Source of the DNA: Bacteroidales bacterium
GTDB lineage: Bacteria > Bacteroidota > Bacteroidia > Bacteroidales > Tenuifilaceae
Assembly: GCA_013141385.1 (NCBI GenBank)
Contig: JABFRB010000001.1
Coordinates: forward strand, 186,001-250,000
Direction of reading: 5' to 3'
Length of the DNA: 64,000 nucleotides
This document shows, in pieces, positions 8,211 to 16,856 of the stretch. Under the pieces are notes generated by a model. The model was not told where the DNA came from. It did no database searches and worked only from the letters and a program-made list of their open reading frames with translations. Made by a program: the position numbers and the translations under genes. Every line of letters begins with the position of its first letter. Positions within the stretch are counted from its first letter, which is position 1.

Positions 8211-9227
8211 CTACTTAGATGTTAAGTATTTATGCACTTCAAGTGCAGCTGAATACGCAGCATTTACTGAATCGGTGATGTTGTTTGGTCCAGTACAGGC
8301 ACCTGCTACAAAAACCCCTTCGGCCTTAGTGTGAGTGGGCTCAAGATGATAGTCTTTTACCTGAACAAAACCGTCGTTATTTGGCGTTAATTCTAAATTC
8401 TTAAGAAGTTTTTCGGTTGATGGTAGAGGAGACATGCCTACCATCAGAACTACCATATCCACAGATATTTTTAAGGGTTTAGAAGAAAGAGTATCCTCTG
8501 CTTTGATTAGAACACGACCCCCTTCAAGCTCGCTAGTTTCTGATAAACGTCCCCGAATAAAGGTCACACCTTTAACTTGAGCCTCCTTGTAAAGATCTTC
8601 GTATCCTGGTCCAAACATTCTTAAATCCATGTATAAACAGTATACCTCAGATGTGGGGAGTGCCTCTTTTACCTCAATAGCTTGCTTTACTGCTGTAACA
8701 CAGCAAACTTTTGAGCAGTATGGGCGATTTACTTTCTCATCGCGGCTACCAACACAGTGTATAAAAGCAACTTTAGCAGGAGTTTTCCCATCAACCATTT
8801 GAGGCTTACCATTGGATGAAAACATGTTTTCGAGTTCTGCCGATGTGATTACATTCTCGAAAATGCCGTAACCGTACTCCTCCTTTTTATTGGCAGGAAA
8901 TAGTTCAAACCCTGTAGTAAGCACTATAGCATCAACCTTTTGACTTTTTCCATTGGACGCAACAAGGAAAGCACCATTCTCACGTTTGATTTCGCTTACT
9001 TGAGTTGCAAGATTGACTTGAACATTATTATTAATCCTATTCTTTAAAGAATCTATAACTTCTGAAGCATGTCTTTTATTTGGAAATAATCTATCCCATT
9101 TTCCTGCATGACCACCCAATTGTGAGTCCTTTTCGTAAAGATGTACATTGTAGCCGAGGTTTTCAAGTTGAATAGATGCTTCAAGTCCTGCTATTCCACC
9201 TCCAATAATTGCAACTGTTTTACTCAT
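8211..9227 (-). CDS. HdrA/QmoA-like FAD subunit (short form)
   Basis: The 338-residue protein starts with a Rossmann FAD motif (AIIGGGIAGLEAS, G9 to G14) and carries the HdrA signature HCVGSRD (C158) followed by PYCSKVCC (C171, C175, C176), which binds a [4Fe-4S] cluster near the flavin. A second FAD-contact region ends in VFVAGACTGP. HdrA of methanogens is about 650 residues with extra ferredoxin domains; those are absent here, as in QmoA of sulfate reducers. The protein probably passes electrons between a soluble donor and the HdrC/HdrB-type partners. A 72-bp gap separates it from the HdrB-like gene. It contains a GAAG-type repeat (on the minus strand, near 9281-9300) like one at 37440-37475. 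Confidence 0.85.
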   Translation of the reverse strand: MSKTVAIIGGGIAGLEASIQLENLGYNVHLYEKDSQLGGHAGKWDRLFPNKRHASEVIDSLKNRINNNVQVNLATQVSEIKRENGAFLVASNGKSQKVDAIVLTTGFELFPANKKEEYGYGIFENVITSAELENMFSSNGKPQMVDGKTPAKVAFIHCVGSRDEKVNRPYCSKVCCVTAVKQAIEVKEALPTSEVYCLYMDLRMFGPGYEDLYKEAQVKGVTFIRGRLSETSELEGGRVLIKAEDTLSSKPLKISVDMVVLMVGMSPLPSTEKLLKNLELTPNNDGFVQVKDYHLEPTHTKAEGVFVAGACTGPNNITDSVNAAYSAALEVHKYLTSK

Positions 9228-9299
9228 AAGATGTTTTTATACTGAGATGCTTTATTGCTATTTAATTATTTTGTTACGATTCTGTCTTCCGTCTTTTCC

Positions 9300-10373
9300 C
9301 TACTCACAAAACTTCAAATTTTTTGGCAACTCTGGTTTTCCTAAATCTTCACCATTCTTGCCTTTAAATTTCTTTGATTTATCATACTCAACACCAATCT
9401 TATCTAGCAAGGGTTCAACTGAAACCTGATGCATTTGCATGCCCATTTCCCAAGGATCAAAGCCCGAAACAAGACCAGCAGCCTCTTCATATGTTAAAAC
9501 GGGAATTCCATAACCTTCGCCACCGTATGTTTTATTTTCCATCTCGGCAATTGCATACTGCCATCTGTCAAGAAAATAGTTGCATCCAGGGCAATTTGTA
9601 ATAATAAAATCGGGTTTGAATGGCTCCATCGACTCGAACTTCTTTTTTGAAGCGGCAATTGAGTATCCTCTATTTGCCTTAACGAGATATTGTCTAAAAC
9701 CAAAACCGCAGCAATGCCTACGCTCAGGGTAATCAATTACCTCACCACCCCATGCATCAACTAAACCAGCAAGAACATAAGGGTATTCAGCACCACCAAT
9801 GCCCTTTGCAGGGAACATCTTGGCATAGTGACACCCAATATGGTCAACTACCTTCAAGGGCTTACCAGTTGCTTTATTAATAAGTTTATACTTTGCTTTT
9901 GCAGCAATCTCATGTCGGAATTTATAGATTACATCGCTAGTATGAGCAAGATTTTTAGGCTCTTCGAACTCTCTTCCTGTTGCTTCCTTAAGAAACTTAC
10001 GAGCCTTCTCCTTTTCCTCTGGAAAATGATGCCAAGTATCAAATATCTCGGTATAAATCCCAAAAGATGTAACGCAGGAAGGGTTGTAATTTTCGTAGCC
10101 CGAATCTTTCATCAACGAGAAATTACGAGCCACAACGGTTTGTAGGGTATCAAGAGGAACAACCTCAGTATGATATCCAATACCTGTGCAGGTTGTATGA
10201 TGTTCGCTTTCATATACATCTTTTCCAAGAACATCACGCATAACCCTTAAGTAAGTATTTTCACTACCAGGCCATATATTTTGACGAATACAACTTCGAA
10301 CGTAGTAGAACTTATCATCAGCAATTTCCTTTTGGTAATCGCTCCATACCTTTCGCTTTCCATCAAACTTCAT
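9300..10373 (-). CDS. HdrB-like CCG-domain subunit with degenerate first site
   Basis: The 357-residue protein has two CCG-type domains. The second is intact: C181, C221-C222-G223 and C261/C264 (NCPGCNYFLD), the ligands of a noncubane iron-sulfur cluster. The first is reduced: C28 remains, CCG has become C62-T-G and the closing CxxC keeps only C100, so a normal cluster there is unlikely. HdrB subunits reduce heterodisulfides at these clusters. The start overlaps the stop of the HdrC-like gene by 4 bp (ATGA arrangement), indicating coupled translation and a tight complex. Annotation pipelines would probably call it heterodisulfide reductase subunit B; the true substrate is unknown. Confidence 0.8.
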   Translation of the reverse strand: MKFDGKRKVWSDYQKEIADDKFYYVRSCIRQNIWPGSENTYLRVMRDVLGKDVYESEHHTTCTGIGYHTEVVPLDTLQTVVARNFSLMKDSGYENYNPSCVTSFGIYTEIFDTWHHFPEEKEKARKFLKEATGREFEEPKNLAHTSDVIYKFRHEIAAKAKYKLINKATGKPLKVVDHIGCHYAKMFPAKGIGGAEYPYVLAGLVDAWGGEVIDYPERRHCCGFGFRQYLVKANRGYSIAASKKKFESMEPFKPDFIITNCPGCNYFLDRWQYAIAEMENKTYGGEGYGIPVLTYEEAAGLVSGFDPWEMGMQMHQVSVEPLLDKIGVEYDKSKKFKGKNGEDLGKPELPKNLKFCE

Positions 10374-11083
10374 GATCGTGTATGTTTTTCCTGGTTGTTT
10401 ATGGTGAAAACTTCCTTAAAATATGGACTTTGATTGCCATCCTCATAACCAAGACCCATCTCTTTAGCTTTTTTTGCAGAATACTCTTCTATCTTATCGA
10501 ACCACTTATTTCCACCAGTTACCTCAAAAATACGGTGAAGTTCGTCAAGATCTTCTTTAGGCATAGTTCGTAATGCACCTGGTCCATTTCCTTTATAATT
10601 CGCTCCAACCTTTGCTAAAACTTCATTACGGTTATCTCTTACCCATTGCCATACAGGACCCTGCTCAGGAAATACATCTAAATTCATGTGATCGAAATGT
10701 ACGCAATATCCTGTTTCAAGAATAGTTTCACCAATAATCCTTTTCACTATAAGTTGTTGCCTCCCTTTTTCTGATTCAACGAATAAACCAGTTTCCATCG
10801 AAAGTTTTCGTAAGGCTTGAATCACCAAACCGGGGGCATTTTGTCGAGGGCATCGAGTTTTGCAACTCATGCATTCACCGCAGTACCAAATAGTATCACC
10901 TTTTAGAAGTTCTTCTATAACTTCATCATCGCGTGATTGAACCTGATCAACAAGATTTCGAGGATGATAATCATAAACCTCTGCGGCAGGGCAGATTGCG
11001 GTACAAGTTCCGCAATTAATACAGGCTTTTATTCCTTCAATAAATCGAACATCGCTATTTAGCCTATCGAATAATTTTCCCAT
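10370..11083 (-). CDS. HdrC-like iron-sulfur subunit, first gene of the operon
   Basis: The 237-residue protein carries two [4Fe-4S] motifs near the N-terminus (C21/C24/C27/C31 in CINCGTCTAICP and C68/C71/C74/C78 in CGECMSCKTRCP), then a C-terminal extension of about 150 residues without cysteines that is longer than in methanogen HdrC. It should deliver electrons to the HdrB-like product of the next gene, with which it overlaps by 4 bp. The operon reads HdrC, HdrB, HdrA, HdrC2, membrane HdrD, PLP lyase. A -7 box lies about 125 bp upstream. Confidence 0.85.
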   Translation of the reverse strand: MGKLFDRLNSDVRFIEGIKACINCGTCTAICPAAEVYDYHPRNLVDQVQSRDDEVIEELLKGDTIWYCGECMSCKTRCPRQNAPGLVIQALRKLSMETGLFVESEKGRQQLIVKRIIGETILETGYCVHFDHMNLDVFPEQGPVWQWVRDNRNEVLAKVGANYKGNGPGALRTMPKEDLDELHRIFEVTGGNKWFDKIEEYSAKKAKEMGLGYEDGNQSPYFKEVFTINNQEKHTRS

Positions 11084-11206
11084 TCACTAATTGTTGGTAA
11101 CCGTTTAATTATAAAATACTTAATAATTTATTGAACCGTTATCAATTTATTAAAATATTAAGAAATTTGGTTCCGATAAATCGCTATCACACCTCTTAAT
11201 AAAAAG

Positions 11207-11214
11207 CAAAGATA
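11207..11214 (-). promoter_or_regulatory. Candidate -7 element of the Hdr-like operon
   Basis: The minus strand reads TATCTTTG, an exact TAnnTTTG match, placing transcription start near 11200 with a leader of about 115 nt. A TTTA at the -33 position is weak. The divergent gene at 11316 shares this 232-bp intergenic region. Confidence 0.45.
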
Positions 11215-11315
11215 AAAACCTCTGATAAAAAGCCATTTATTTAATTACTATTTTAAAACATATTCAATTGCTGATTCGATAATTGTTGTCATATTTGAAG
11301 TAAAATAAATTTATT

Positions 11316-12356
11316 ATGCTAGAGTTTAGCGATGCAACAATCGATGAGGCAATTGTCCATTTTATTGGATCTGTTGATGCCAACGAGATGATTTTATCCG
11401 ATAAACCCATTGATTTATCGAATGAATTGCTCTCAAACCTATTAAAGGAGTACTTTACATTTCATTTTAAAAAACCTAGTTTCTATTCATTTAGCCATGA
11501 AAGTTCGCTGAATTTAAACGAAATATTTAGTTTTGTTTCTGATCTCTTTGATGATAAGAAGACTCTACTTGAAGCATCATGCGATATTGCCCATCATTTA
11601 AAGCATGTTACAAATCGCCCGAATATTAAGGAAGGGGAGTTGTACATTGTCTCTTTCCGTGGGTGTGTGGTTGAGGATGAACTAGCCGATGCCATTGGAA
11701 TATTTAAAACGGAAACAAAAGATAAGTTTTTAAAGGTTAACCGAAGCGGTTCCTCAATCAACTTAAGCTGTGAGTTTGGTACAAACACAAAACATCTCGA
11801 TAAGGGTTGTTTAATTTTCAACACCGAAAAGGATTTGGGCTATAAGGTCTGCGTAATTGACAATACAAATAAGGAGGAAGCTAAGTATTGGGTCGATAGA
11901 TTTTTACAAGTAACCATGCGCGATGTTAATTTTTACAAAACCAAAGCAACAATTGATCTTTGTAAGGGTTTTGTGCAGGATGTGATTAATCCTCAGAATA
12001 ACTTTCCCAAGCTGCAACAGGCCGAAATGCTTACTAAAACTCGTGATTTCTTTAAGAATAACGAAACCTTTGAGCAGGATGAGTTCGAAGCCACAGTGAT
12101 TAAACAACCCGAGGTGATTGAAGCATTTCAGGAGTACAAGAAAAGCTACGAAACTGAATTGGGATATAATATACCCAGCGAATTTACCATTTCAGTGGAT
12201 GCCACAAAGCAGGCACAAAAATTCTTCAAGAGCATCCTTAAGCTCGATAAAAACTTCAGCGTGTACATTCATGGGGATAGGGCTTTAATAGAATCGGGAT
12301 ACGACAAGGATAAGAATATGAAGTTTTATAAGATGTTCTACGAGAAGGAGAACTAG
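11316..12356 (+). CDS. Nucleoid-associated protein, NdpA/YejK family
   Basis: The 346-residue soluble protein matches the 37-kDa nucleoid-associated family (PF04245) across its length, including the N-terminal IDEAIVHFIG segment and the central region around EGELYIVSFRGCVVEDELADAIGIFK. E. coli YejK binds DNA and is found on the nucleoid; the cellular role is poorly known. The gene stands alone, divergent from the Hdr-like operon and followed by a 600-bp repeat-rich gap. ATG start; length as in other Bacteroidota members. Confidence 0.85.
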   Translation: MLEFSDATIDEAIVHFIGSVDANEMILSDKPIDLSNELLSNLLKEYFTFHFKKPSFYSFSHESSLNLNEIFSFVSDLFDDKKTLLEASCDIAHHLKHVTNRPNIKEGELYIVSFRGCVVEDELADAIGIFKTETKDKFLKVNRSGSSINLSCEFGTNTKHLDKGCLIFNTEKDLGYKVCVIDNTNKEEAKYWVDRFLQVTMRDVNFYKTKATIDLCKGFVQDVINPQNNFPKLQQAEMLTKTRDFFKNNETFEQDEFEATVIKQPEVIEAFQEYKKSYETELGYNIPSEFTISVDATKQAQKFFKSILKLDKNFSVYIHGDRALIESGYDKDKNMKFYKMFYEKEN

Positions 12357-12416
12357 GAGATTCTTGCACCATTCGAATAGTAATATCTGTCTGTAAAGTG
12401 ATTATATTTGATTTAA

Positions 12417-12508
12417 GAACAAGGATCAACGATTTATGATATTTGATGTATATGTAATCAACTTGTTTCCCAAAATCTTCTAAAATCTACATTCGTTGAT
12501 CCTTGTTC
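12417..12508. repeat. Inverted repeat with 16-bp arms
   Basis: GAACAAGGATCAACGA (12417-12432) is exactly complementary to 12493-12508, with 60 bp between. A related element with shorter loop lies at 46822-46861, so this is a small dispersed family. Located after the NdpA stop, it may help end transcription. Confidence 0.7.
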
Positions 12509-12540
12509 GATATTCAATTTGATTTGGAACTCTAAACCAT

Positions 12541-12716
12541 TAACAAATACGAATAAAGTACTTCCCCCGTTCGTCGTAGATTGCTTTCAGCGAACTCGCA
12601 AAATATGCTCGGTTAGCGAAGCGTATCTTCGTCGTAAGTAAATAGAGGTCTTTGACTGCACTAATTCAAAATAATATTAAGCTTTTCTTTTGCTGGACTC
12701 ATTATACCAATAACAT
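12541..12716. other. Non-coding stretch with short TTCGTCGTA repeats
   Basis: No gene is visible. TTCGTCGTA occurs at about 12572 and 12630 around a locally GC-richer segment with GCGAA/TTCGC complementary pieces, which suggests a decayed repetitive element. The whole gap between the NdpA gene and the glycosyltransferase (12357-12960) appears to be repeats only. Confidence 0.4.
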
Positions 12717-12797
12717 TCAACCATTTCATGGTTGGTTTTTCTTATACCTCACCCCGCATTGCATACGGGGCTATTCACTTTCAATCCCTTCGGGATT
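12717..12797. repeat. REP-like element with three hairpins
   Basis: Three stem-loops follow each other: CAACCAT/ATGGTTG around 12719-12735, CCCCG/CGGGG (12752-12756 with 12766-12770) and AATCCC/GGGATT (12783-12788 with 12792-12797) with a TTC loop. From memory this resembles an intergenic repeat common in Bacteroidota; an open frame across it (12728-12943) is best seen as spurious. Confidence 0.55.
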
Positions 12798-12960
12798 ATA
12801 TTGATGAAACTTCACGTCGAATCAGATATATAAAAAGTCAAACGTTGAGTATTTTGCATTTGACTTTTAAATTGATATCCAAGAATTTCAAATTTTACTT
12901 ATCTTCGACCATTAACAAAAAGGTGGTAAATCGATTTTATTAATAGAAAAGTATTCGTTG

Positions 12961-14040
12961 ATGTTTGGTTTTTACATTTCATTGCCCTTTCTACTTTTTG
13001 CGCTTTACAGGCTGTTTATTGTACTTTATAACTATTTTACCCGCCCCTTTTTACCTGTTGGAGTACCTAAGGACAACCCATTAGTTTCAATTGTAGTTCC
13101 GGTAAATCCTGATAATAATGTAAAAAATTTACTGCTTGGCTTGTGTAACCAAACCTATCGGAATCTCGAAATCTTGGTTTATTGCGATAAAGTTAATAGC
13201 ATCTCATTTGAAATTATACAAGATTTTTCGAAGGCTGATGGTAGGGTTAAGTTTGTTGAGGCCTCAACAATACCCGAAGGATGGATTGCCAAGAATTATA
13301 TTTATGATTTTGTTTCGCAATTATTTAAAGGACAATATATTATTTTTGTTGATGCTGATATTGTTGTTGAAAAAGAGATTGTTGCGAATGCCCTATCATA
13401 CATGCAGTTAAACGATCTTTCGCTGTTAACGATGTTTCCGAAACAAGTGTCTGCTAGTCAATGGGATAAAGCGTTAGATTACACCAAGTATTGGACACTT
13501 TTGTCAATGACTCCTTTGAAGATAATAATGAGCAGTAAAAAGGGTTCTTTATCTATAAATGATAAACGTTTTATGATGTTTGAAGCATCATCCTATAAAT
13601 CCAAGAGATGGCACGAAAAATATAAAGGATTTCAGGGTATTGATTTTGTTATTGGTAGATATCTGAAAAAATCACAACTCAAAATTGCTGCGCTTTTATG
13701 TAATAACGAAATTGTTTTCACTCCTTCAAATGATTCCTTAGAAAATCCATCATTGTTTTTCTTTAACTTTTTTGGCAGAAACAAAAATCGACTTATAACA
13801 TTTACCATATTTACTACACTTGGATTCTTATTTGCCATATTCCTTTTGCCCTTTCCTCTCGTTTTTCTATACCTATTTTCAATAATTTTTGCTAGGCTGA
13901 TGTTTGCCATGCTTTATGGAAAATCGACCATTATTACATTGCTACTGCTACCAATTCATCATATTGTTTTTGTATACACGGTTGTTAGGTTTATAAAAAC
14001 AAAAGGCAATGTGGTAAAAAATAGTATGGCTGTAGTTTAG
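12961..14040 (+). CDS. Family 2 glycosyltransferase, membrane-anchored
   Basis: The protein of 359 residues starts with a hydrophobic helix (about 2-24), followed by a GT-A domain opening with NPLVSIVVPV. The motif IPEGWIAKNY, then GQYIIFVDADIV, gives the DxD-type metal-binding site; this GW-K/DAD pattern resembles HpnB/CrtQ-like glycosyltransferases that modify lipids or carotenoids. Two or three C-terminal helices (about 278-345) anchor it in the inner membrane. I choose the ATG at 12961 over the TTG immediately upstream. The donor and acceptor are not evident and no pathway genes adjoin it. A decayed copy of its 3' end lies at 16737-16856. Confidence 0.8.
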   Translation: MFGFYISLPFLLFALYRLFIVLYNYFTRPFLPVGVPKDNPLVSIVVPVNPDNNVKNLLLGLCNQTYRNLEILVYCDKVNSISFEIIQDFSKADGRVKFVEASTIPEGWIAKNYIYDFVSQLFKGQYIIFVDADIVVEKEIVANALSYMQLNDLSLLTMFPKQVSASQWDKALDYTKYWTLLSMTPLKIIMSSKKGSLSINDKRFMMFEASSYKSKRWHEKYKGFQGIDFVIGRYLKKSQLKIAALLCNNEIVFTPSNDSLENPSLFFFNFFGRNKNRLITFTIFTTLGFLFAIFLLPFPLVFLYLFSIIFARLMFAMLYGKSTIITLLLLPIHHIVFVYTVVRFIKTKGNVVKNSMAVV

Positions 14041-14067
14041 AATAGCGAGTAAATTTTAATGATTCAT

Positions 14068-14139
14068 TAGTGTTTTAGAGCCTTAGTGGCTAAATAAAAC
14101 TTGCCATTGAGATGCAAAGACACAAAGAATCACTAAAAC
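14068..14139. repeat. Short dispersed repeat (GCAAAGACAC type), copy 1
   Basis: AGAGCCTTAGTGGCTAAA and ATGCAAAGACACAAAG flank a short core. The same end motifs occur around the cusA stop at 20211-20280. It lies between the convergent glycosyltransferase and CGL genes. I see no gene in 14041-14240. Confidence 0.5.
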
Positions 14140-14240
14140 AGATTACAACCCAATTATAAACTACAGCCAATAATATTTCGAAATTGCGATTAGTAATATA
14201 TAAATAAACTACAAAACAATTAATTCATATTGTTAATCAT

Positions 14241-15386
14241 TTATTTATACCTATTTAAAACTGATTCAATATCATTTATTAAATCATCTTCATCTTCTAT
14301 TCCTACAGAAAATCTTACTAATCCATCATCGAGTCCAATTTTTTCTCTTTCTGCCTTAGGTATAGATGCATGTGTCATACTTGCTGGGTGATCAACCAAA
14401 GATTCCACACCACCTAAACTTTCTGCTAATGAAAAGAGATGAAAAGAAGAAATTAACTCTTTGGCTTGCTCTAAGTTTAAATTAAATTCTACGGAAACAA
14501 TTCCGCTAAAGCCACTCATTTGTTTCTTTGCGATTTCATGATTAGCATGGTCTGCTAAACCAGGGTAATAAACTTTCTTTACCAAAGGATGTTTTTGCAA
14601 ATACTTTGCAATAGCAATCGCATTTTTTTCATGCTGCTTCATACGAACAGCAAGCGTCTTTAAGCCTCGGCTAATTAGCCATACATCAAAAGGACTGGGG
14701 TTTAATCCGATTGCTTTTCTAGCAAAATCAACTTTCTCTTTTAAACTTTTATTGTTGGTAATTACCACTCCACCAATAATATCAGAGTGCCCTCCAAGAT
14801 ATTTAGTGGAACTATGTACAACAACATCTGCCCCCAACAATAAAGGATTTTGAAAATAGGGCGATGCAAAAGTATTGTCAACAACTGTAATAGCTCCAGC
14901 CTGTTTTGCTAATGCTGCTATAGCAGATATATCTGAAATTTTTAGTAATGGATTTGTTGGAGATTCTAGAAAAATAAAATCTGGTTTAGTAGAAAGAGCC
15001 TTTTTTACAGCATCTAAATCTTGCGTGTCAACGGCCATGAACTCAACACCAAAATGATTGAAAACCTGATTAAATAAACGATATGTACCCCCATATAAAT
15101 CATTAGAACCAATTACTTTACTACCCGTTTTTAAAGTTGAAATTAGGGCTGTTATTGCCGATGAACCTGATGCAAAAACGGTTGCGTAATTTCCCTGTTC
15201 TAATGCAGCAAGTGTTTCTTCCAAATTTGTGAAATTGGGGTTTCCAGCCCTTGTATAATCGTATCCTTTAGTTTGGTTTGGTGCTTCCTGCACATAAGTT
15301 GAAGTCATGTAAATTGGCGGAGTCACTGCACCAGTAGTTAAATCTGGACTTTGCCCAATATGAATTGCTTTAGTTGAAAAATGCAT
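14241..15386 (-). CDS. Cystathionine gamma-lyase (or gamma-synthase)
   Basis: The 381-residue fold-type I PLP enzyme has the Schiff-base lysine K195 (HSSTKYLGGH), the cofactor aspartate D170 (VVDNTF) and YTR at 44-46. It is 14 bp downstream of the cystathionine beta-synthase gene, so together they should convert homocysteine and serine through cystathionine to cysteine, 2-oxobutyrate and ammonia (reverse transsulfuration). Gamma-synthase activity cannot be excluded from sequence alone, but the CBS partner favours the lyase. It is a paralogue of the Hdr-linked enzyme at 4826-6010 and clearly diverged from it. The CBS-CGL pair lies between duplicated flanks, which suggests it came in through a rearrangement. 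Confidence 0.85.
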   Translation of the reverse strand: MHFSTKAIHIGQSPDLTTGAVTPPIYMTSTYVQEAPNQTKGYDYTRAGNPNFTNLEETLAALEQGNYATVFASGSSAITALISTLKTGSKVIGSNDLYGGTYRLFNQVFNHFGVEFMAVDTQDLDAVKKALSTKPDFIFLESPTNPLLKISDISAIAALAKQAGAITVVDNTFASPYFQNPLLLGADVVVHSSTKYLGGHSDIIGGVVITNNKSLKEKVDFARKAIGLNPSPFDVWLISRGLKTLAVRMKQHEKNAIAIAKYLQKHPLVKKVYYPGLADHANHEIAKKQMSGFSGIVSVEFNLNLEQAKELISSFHLFSLAESLGGVESLVDHPASMTHASIPKAEREKIGLDDGLVRFSVGIEDEDDLINDIESVLNRYK

Positions 15387-15400
15387 GTTCTATTAGTTTA

Positions 15401-16378
15401 TTAGAGTGAATACTTATTATCTTTCATCCATCGGTCGTTATAAAACTTACTCAAATATTTTACCCCATTATCGGGAATAACTGTAACAATTACAGATGGT
15501 TCAGTTAGGGTACTTGCAAGTTTTAGAGCGGCCCAAACATTCGCACCTCCTGTTCCTCCCCCGAATATTCCTTCTTCTTTTGCGAGCAAGCGAGCAGTAC
15601 TGAAAGCATCTTGATCGGTAAATCTATACATATCATCTACAATAGAAAAGTCCATAGCCAGAGCAAGATGATCCTCACCAACGCCTTCAACCTGATAGCT
15701 ACAATTTCCATGAGCCTCTATTTTTCCTGTCTTAAAGTAATCATAGTATATTGAACCAATCGGGTCGGGCATTACAATTTTTATGTTTTTATTTTTTTCT
15801 TTTAAAAATTTTCCAATACCGCTTATAGTTCCTCCTGTACTTCCGGCAGCAACAAAGTGAGTAATCTTACCATCTGTTTGTTTCCATATTTCGGGACCTG
15901 TTGTTAGATAATGTGCTTCAGGGTTTTTGGGATTATCGTACTGGTTAACACGAAAACTATTAGGAGTTTCTTTGGCAATTCTTTTGGCCGTATTAACATA
16001 ATGATCCGGCGAATCGGGTGATGCTGAAGTTGGAGTAACAACTATTTCGGCTCCATAAGCCTTAAGGCTGTTTTGTTTTTCTACACTTACTTTGTCCGGC
16101 ATTGTTAAAATTGCTTTGTAACCTTTAATTGCCGCCATCATAGCAACCGCCGCTCCTGTATTCCCCGAAGTATTTTCAACTATTGTACCTCCCTTTTTTA
16201 GCAAACCTTCCGCTTCTGCGTGTTCAATAATATGCTTTACGATTCGATCTTTTATGCTTCCGCTGGGATTAAAGTATTCTAACTTAACGTAGATTTCTAC
16301 ATTACTATTTTTATTGATTTTCTGCAATTTTACTAAAGGCGTATTACCAATAGTATTTAAAATAATATTGTTTGTCAT
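15401..16378 (-). CDS. Cystathionine beta-synthase, catalytic-domain form
   Basis: The 325-residue protein is a fold-type II PLP enzyme of the cysteine synthase/CBS group. PLP lysine K43 lies in PSGSIKDR; the NTSGNTG loop binds the substrate carboxylate and GSTGGTISG the cofactor phosphate. The segment VEGVGEDHLALAMDF resembles the EGIGED of CBS rather than plain O-acetylserine sulfhydrylases. There are no C-terminal CBS regulatory domains and no N-terminal heme region. I choose the ATG at 16378; the open frame extends to 16450, but those extra codons overlap the decayed cusB fragment and look non-native. The promoter would lie in that fragment, and I see no clear -7 box there. Confidence 0.8.
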   Translation of the reverse strand: MTNNIILNTIGNTPLVKLQKINKNSNVEIYVKLEYFNPSGSIKDRIVKHIIEHAEAEGLLKKGGTIVENTSGNTGAAVAMMAAIKGYKAILTMPDKVSVEKQNSLKAYGAEIVVTPTSASPDSPDHYVNTAKRIAKETPNSFRVNQYDNPKNPEAHYLTTGPEIWKQTDGKITHFVAAGSTGGTISGIGKFLKEKNKNIKIVMPDPIGSIYYDYFKTGKIEAHGNCSYQVEGVGEDHLALAMDFSIVDDMYRFTDQDAFSTARLLAKEEGIFGGGTGGANVWAALKLASTLTEPSVIVTVIPDNGVKYLSKFYNDRWMKDNKYSL

Positions 16379-16403
16379 ATTTTTAAGTTTTTTTTGAATT
16401 AAT

Positions 16404-16679
16404 CTATATTCTATAATTACAATATTTTGGTAAAGAGGCGTATGATTCATTGCCTACCTTATACTTCTCATTATTGTGCCCAATTTTAGTAATTGTTTTT
16501 TGAATTTCATCAAGATTTGTCATTGAATTTTTAAAATCAATTTTCACCTTCTTGGTTTTATCGTCCCAAACAGCATTTGATGCTACTTTTATAGATTTTG
16601 CCGTATTCTCAATACGATTTTTATACATTTCGCAATTGCCAGATATAATAAATGAAGAGCGTTGAATTTGTTTTTGAGT
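16404..16679 (-). pseudogene. Decayed duplicate of the cusB C-terminal HMA domain
   Basis: In-frame translation from an upstream stop codon at 16682-16680 aligns over about 90 residues with the C-terminal HMA domain of the CusB-like protein (17138-18751), sharing WDDKTKK and DEIQKTI-KIGH. The metal motif CEMC has become CEMY and the closing ECC has become KYC, so metal binding is probably lost. There is no upstream start except an internal ATG (16628) after the first cysteine. I call it a fragment left by a duplication rather than a working gene. Confidence 0.75.
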
Positions 16680-16736
16680 TTAAAGACTTACCCATATATT
16701 TTTTATTAGATATTTGATTGGTTTGCTAATCATGCT

Positions 16737-16856
16737 TGGCTTTCCTTTCATCGTTTTTCTATACCTATTTTCAGTAGTTTTTTGCCATGCTTTATGGAAA
16801 ATCACCCTTCATCACATTGTTTTTTATATACGGTTGTTCGGTTTATAAAAACAAAA
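16737..16856 (+). pseudogene. Decayed duplicate of the glycosyltransferase 3' end
   Basis: This segment matches the end of the glycosyltransferase gene (about 13848-14004) with two deletions of about 15 and 25 bp. Shared runs include TTTTTCTATACCTATTTTCA, GCCATGCTTTATGGAAAATC and GGTTTATAAAAACAAAA. The frame is broken. With the cusB fragment beside it, it marks a duplication junction. Confidence 0.8.

Noticed and set aside
12728-12943. 71-codon plus-strand open frame
   Set aside because: It crosses the REP-like hairpins and has no family signature; coding character comes from the repeat.
16379-16450. N-terminal extension of cystathionine beta-synthase
   Set aside because: The extra codons overlap the decayed cusB fragment and end before MTNNIILNTIGNTP, the normal enzyme start.
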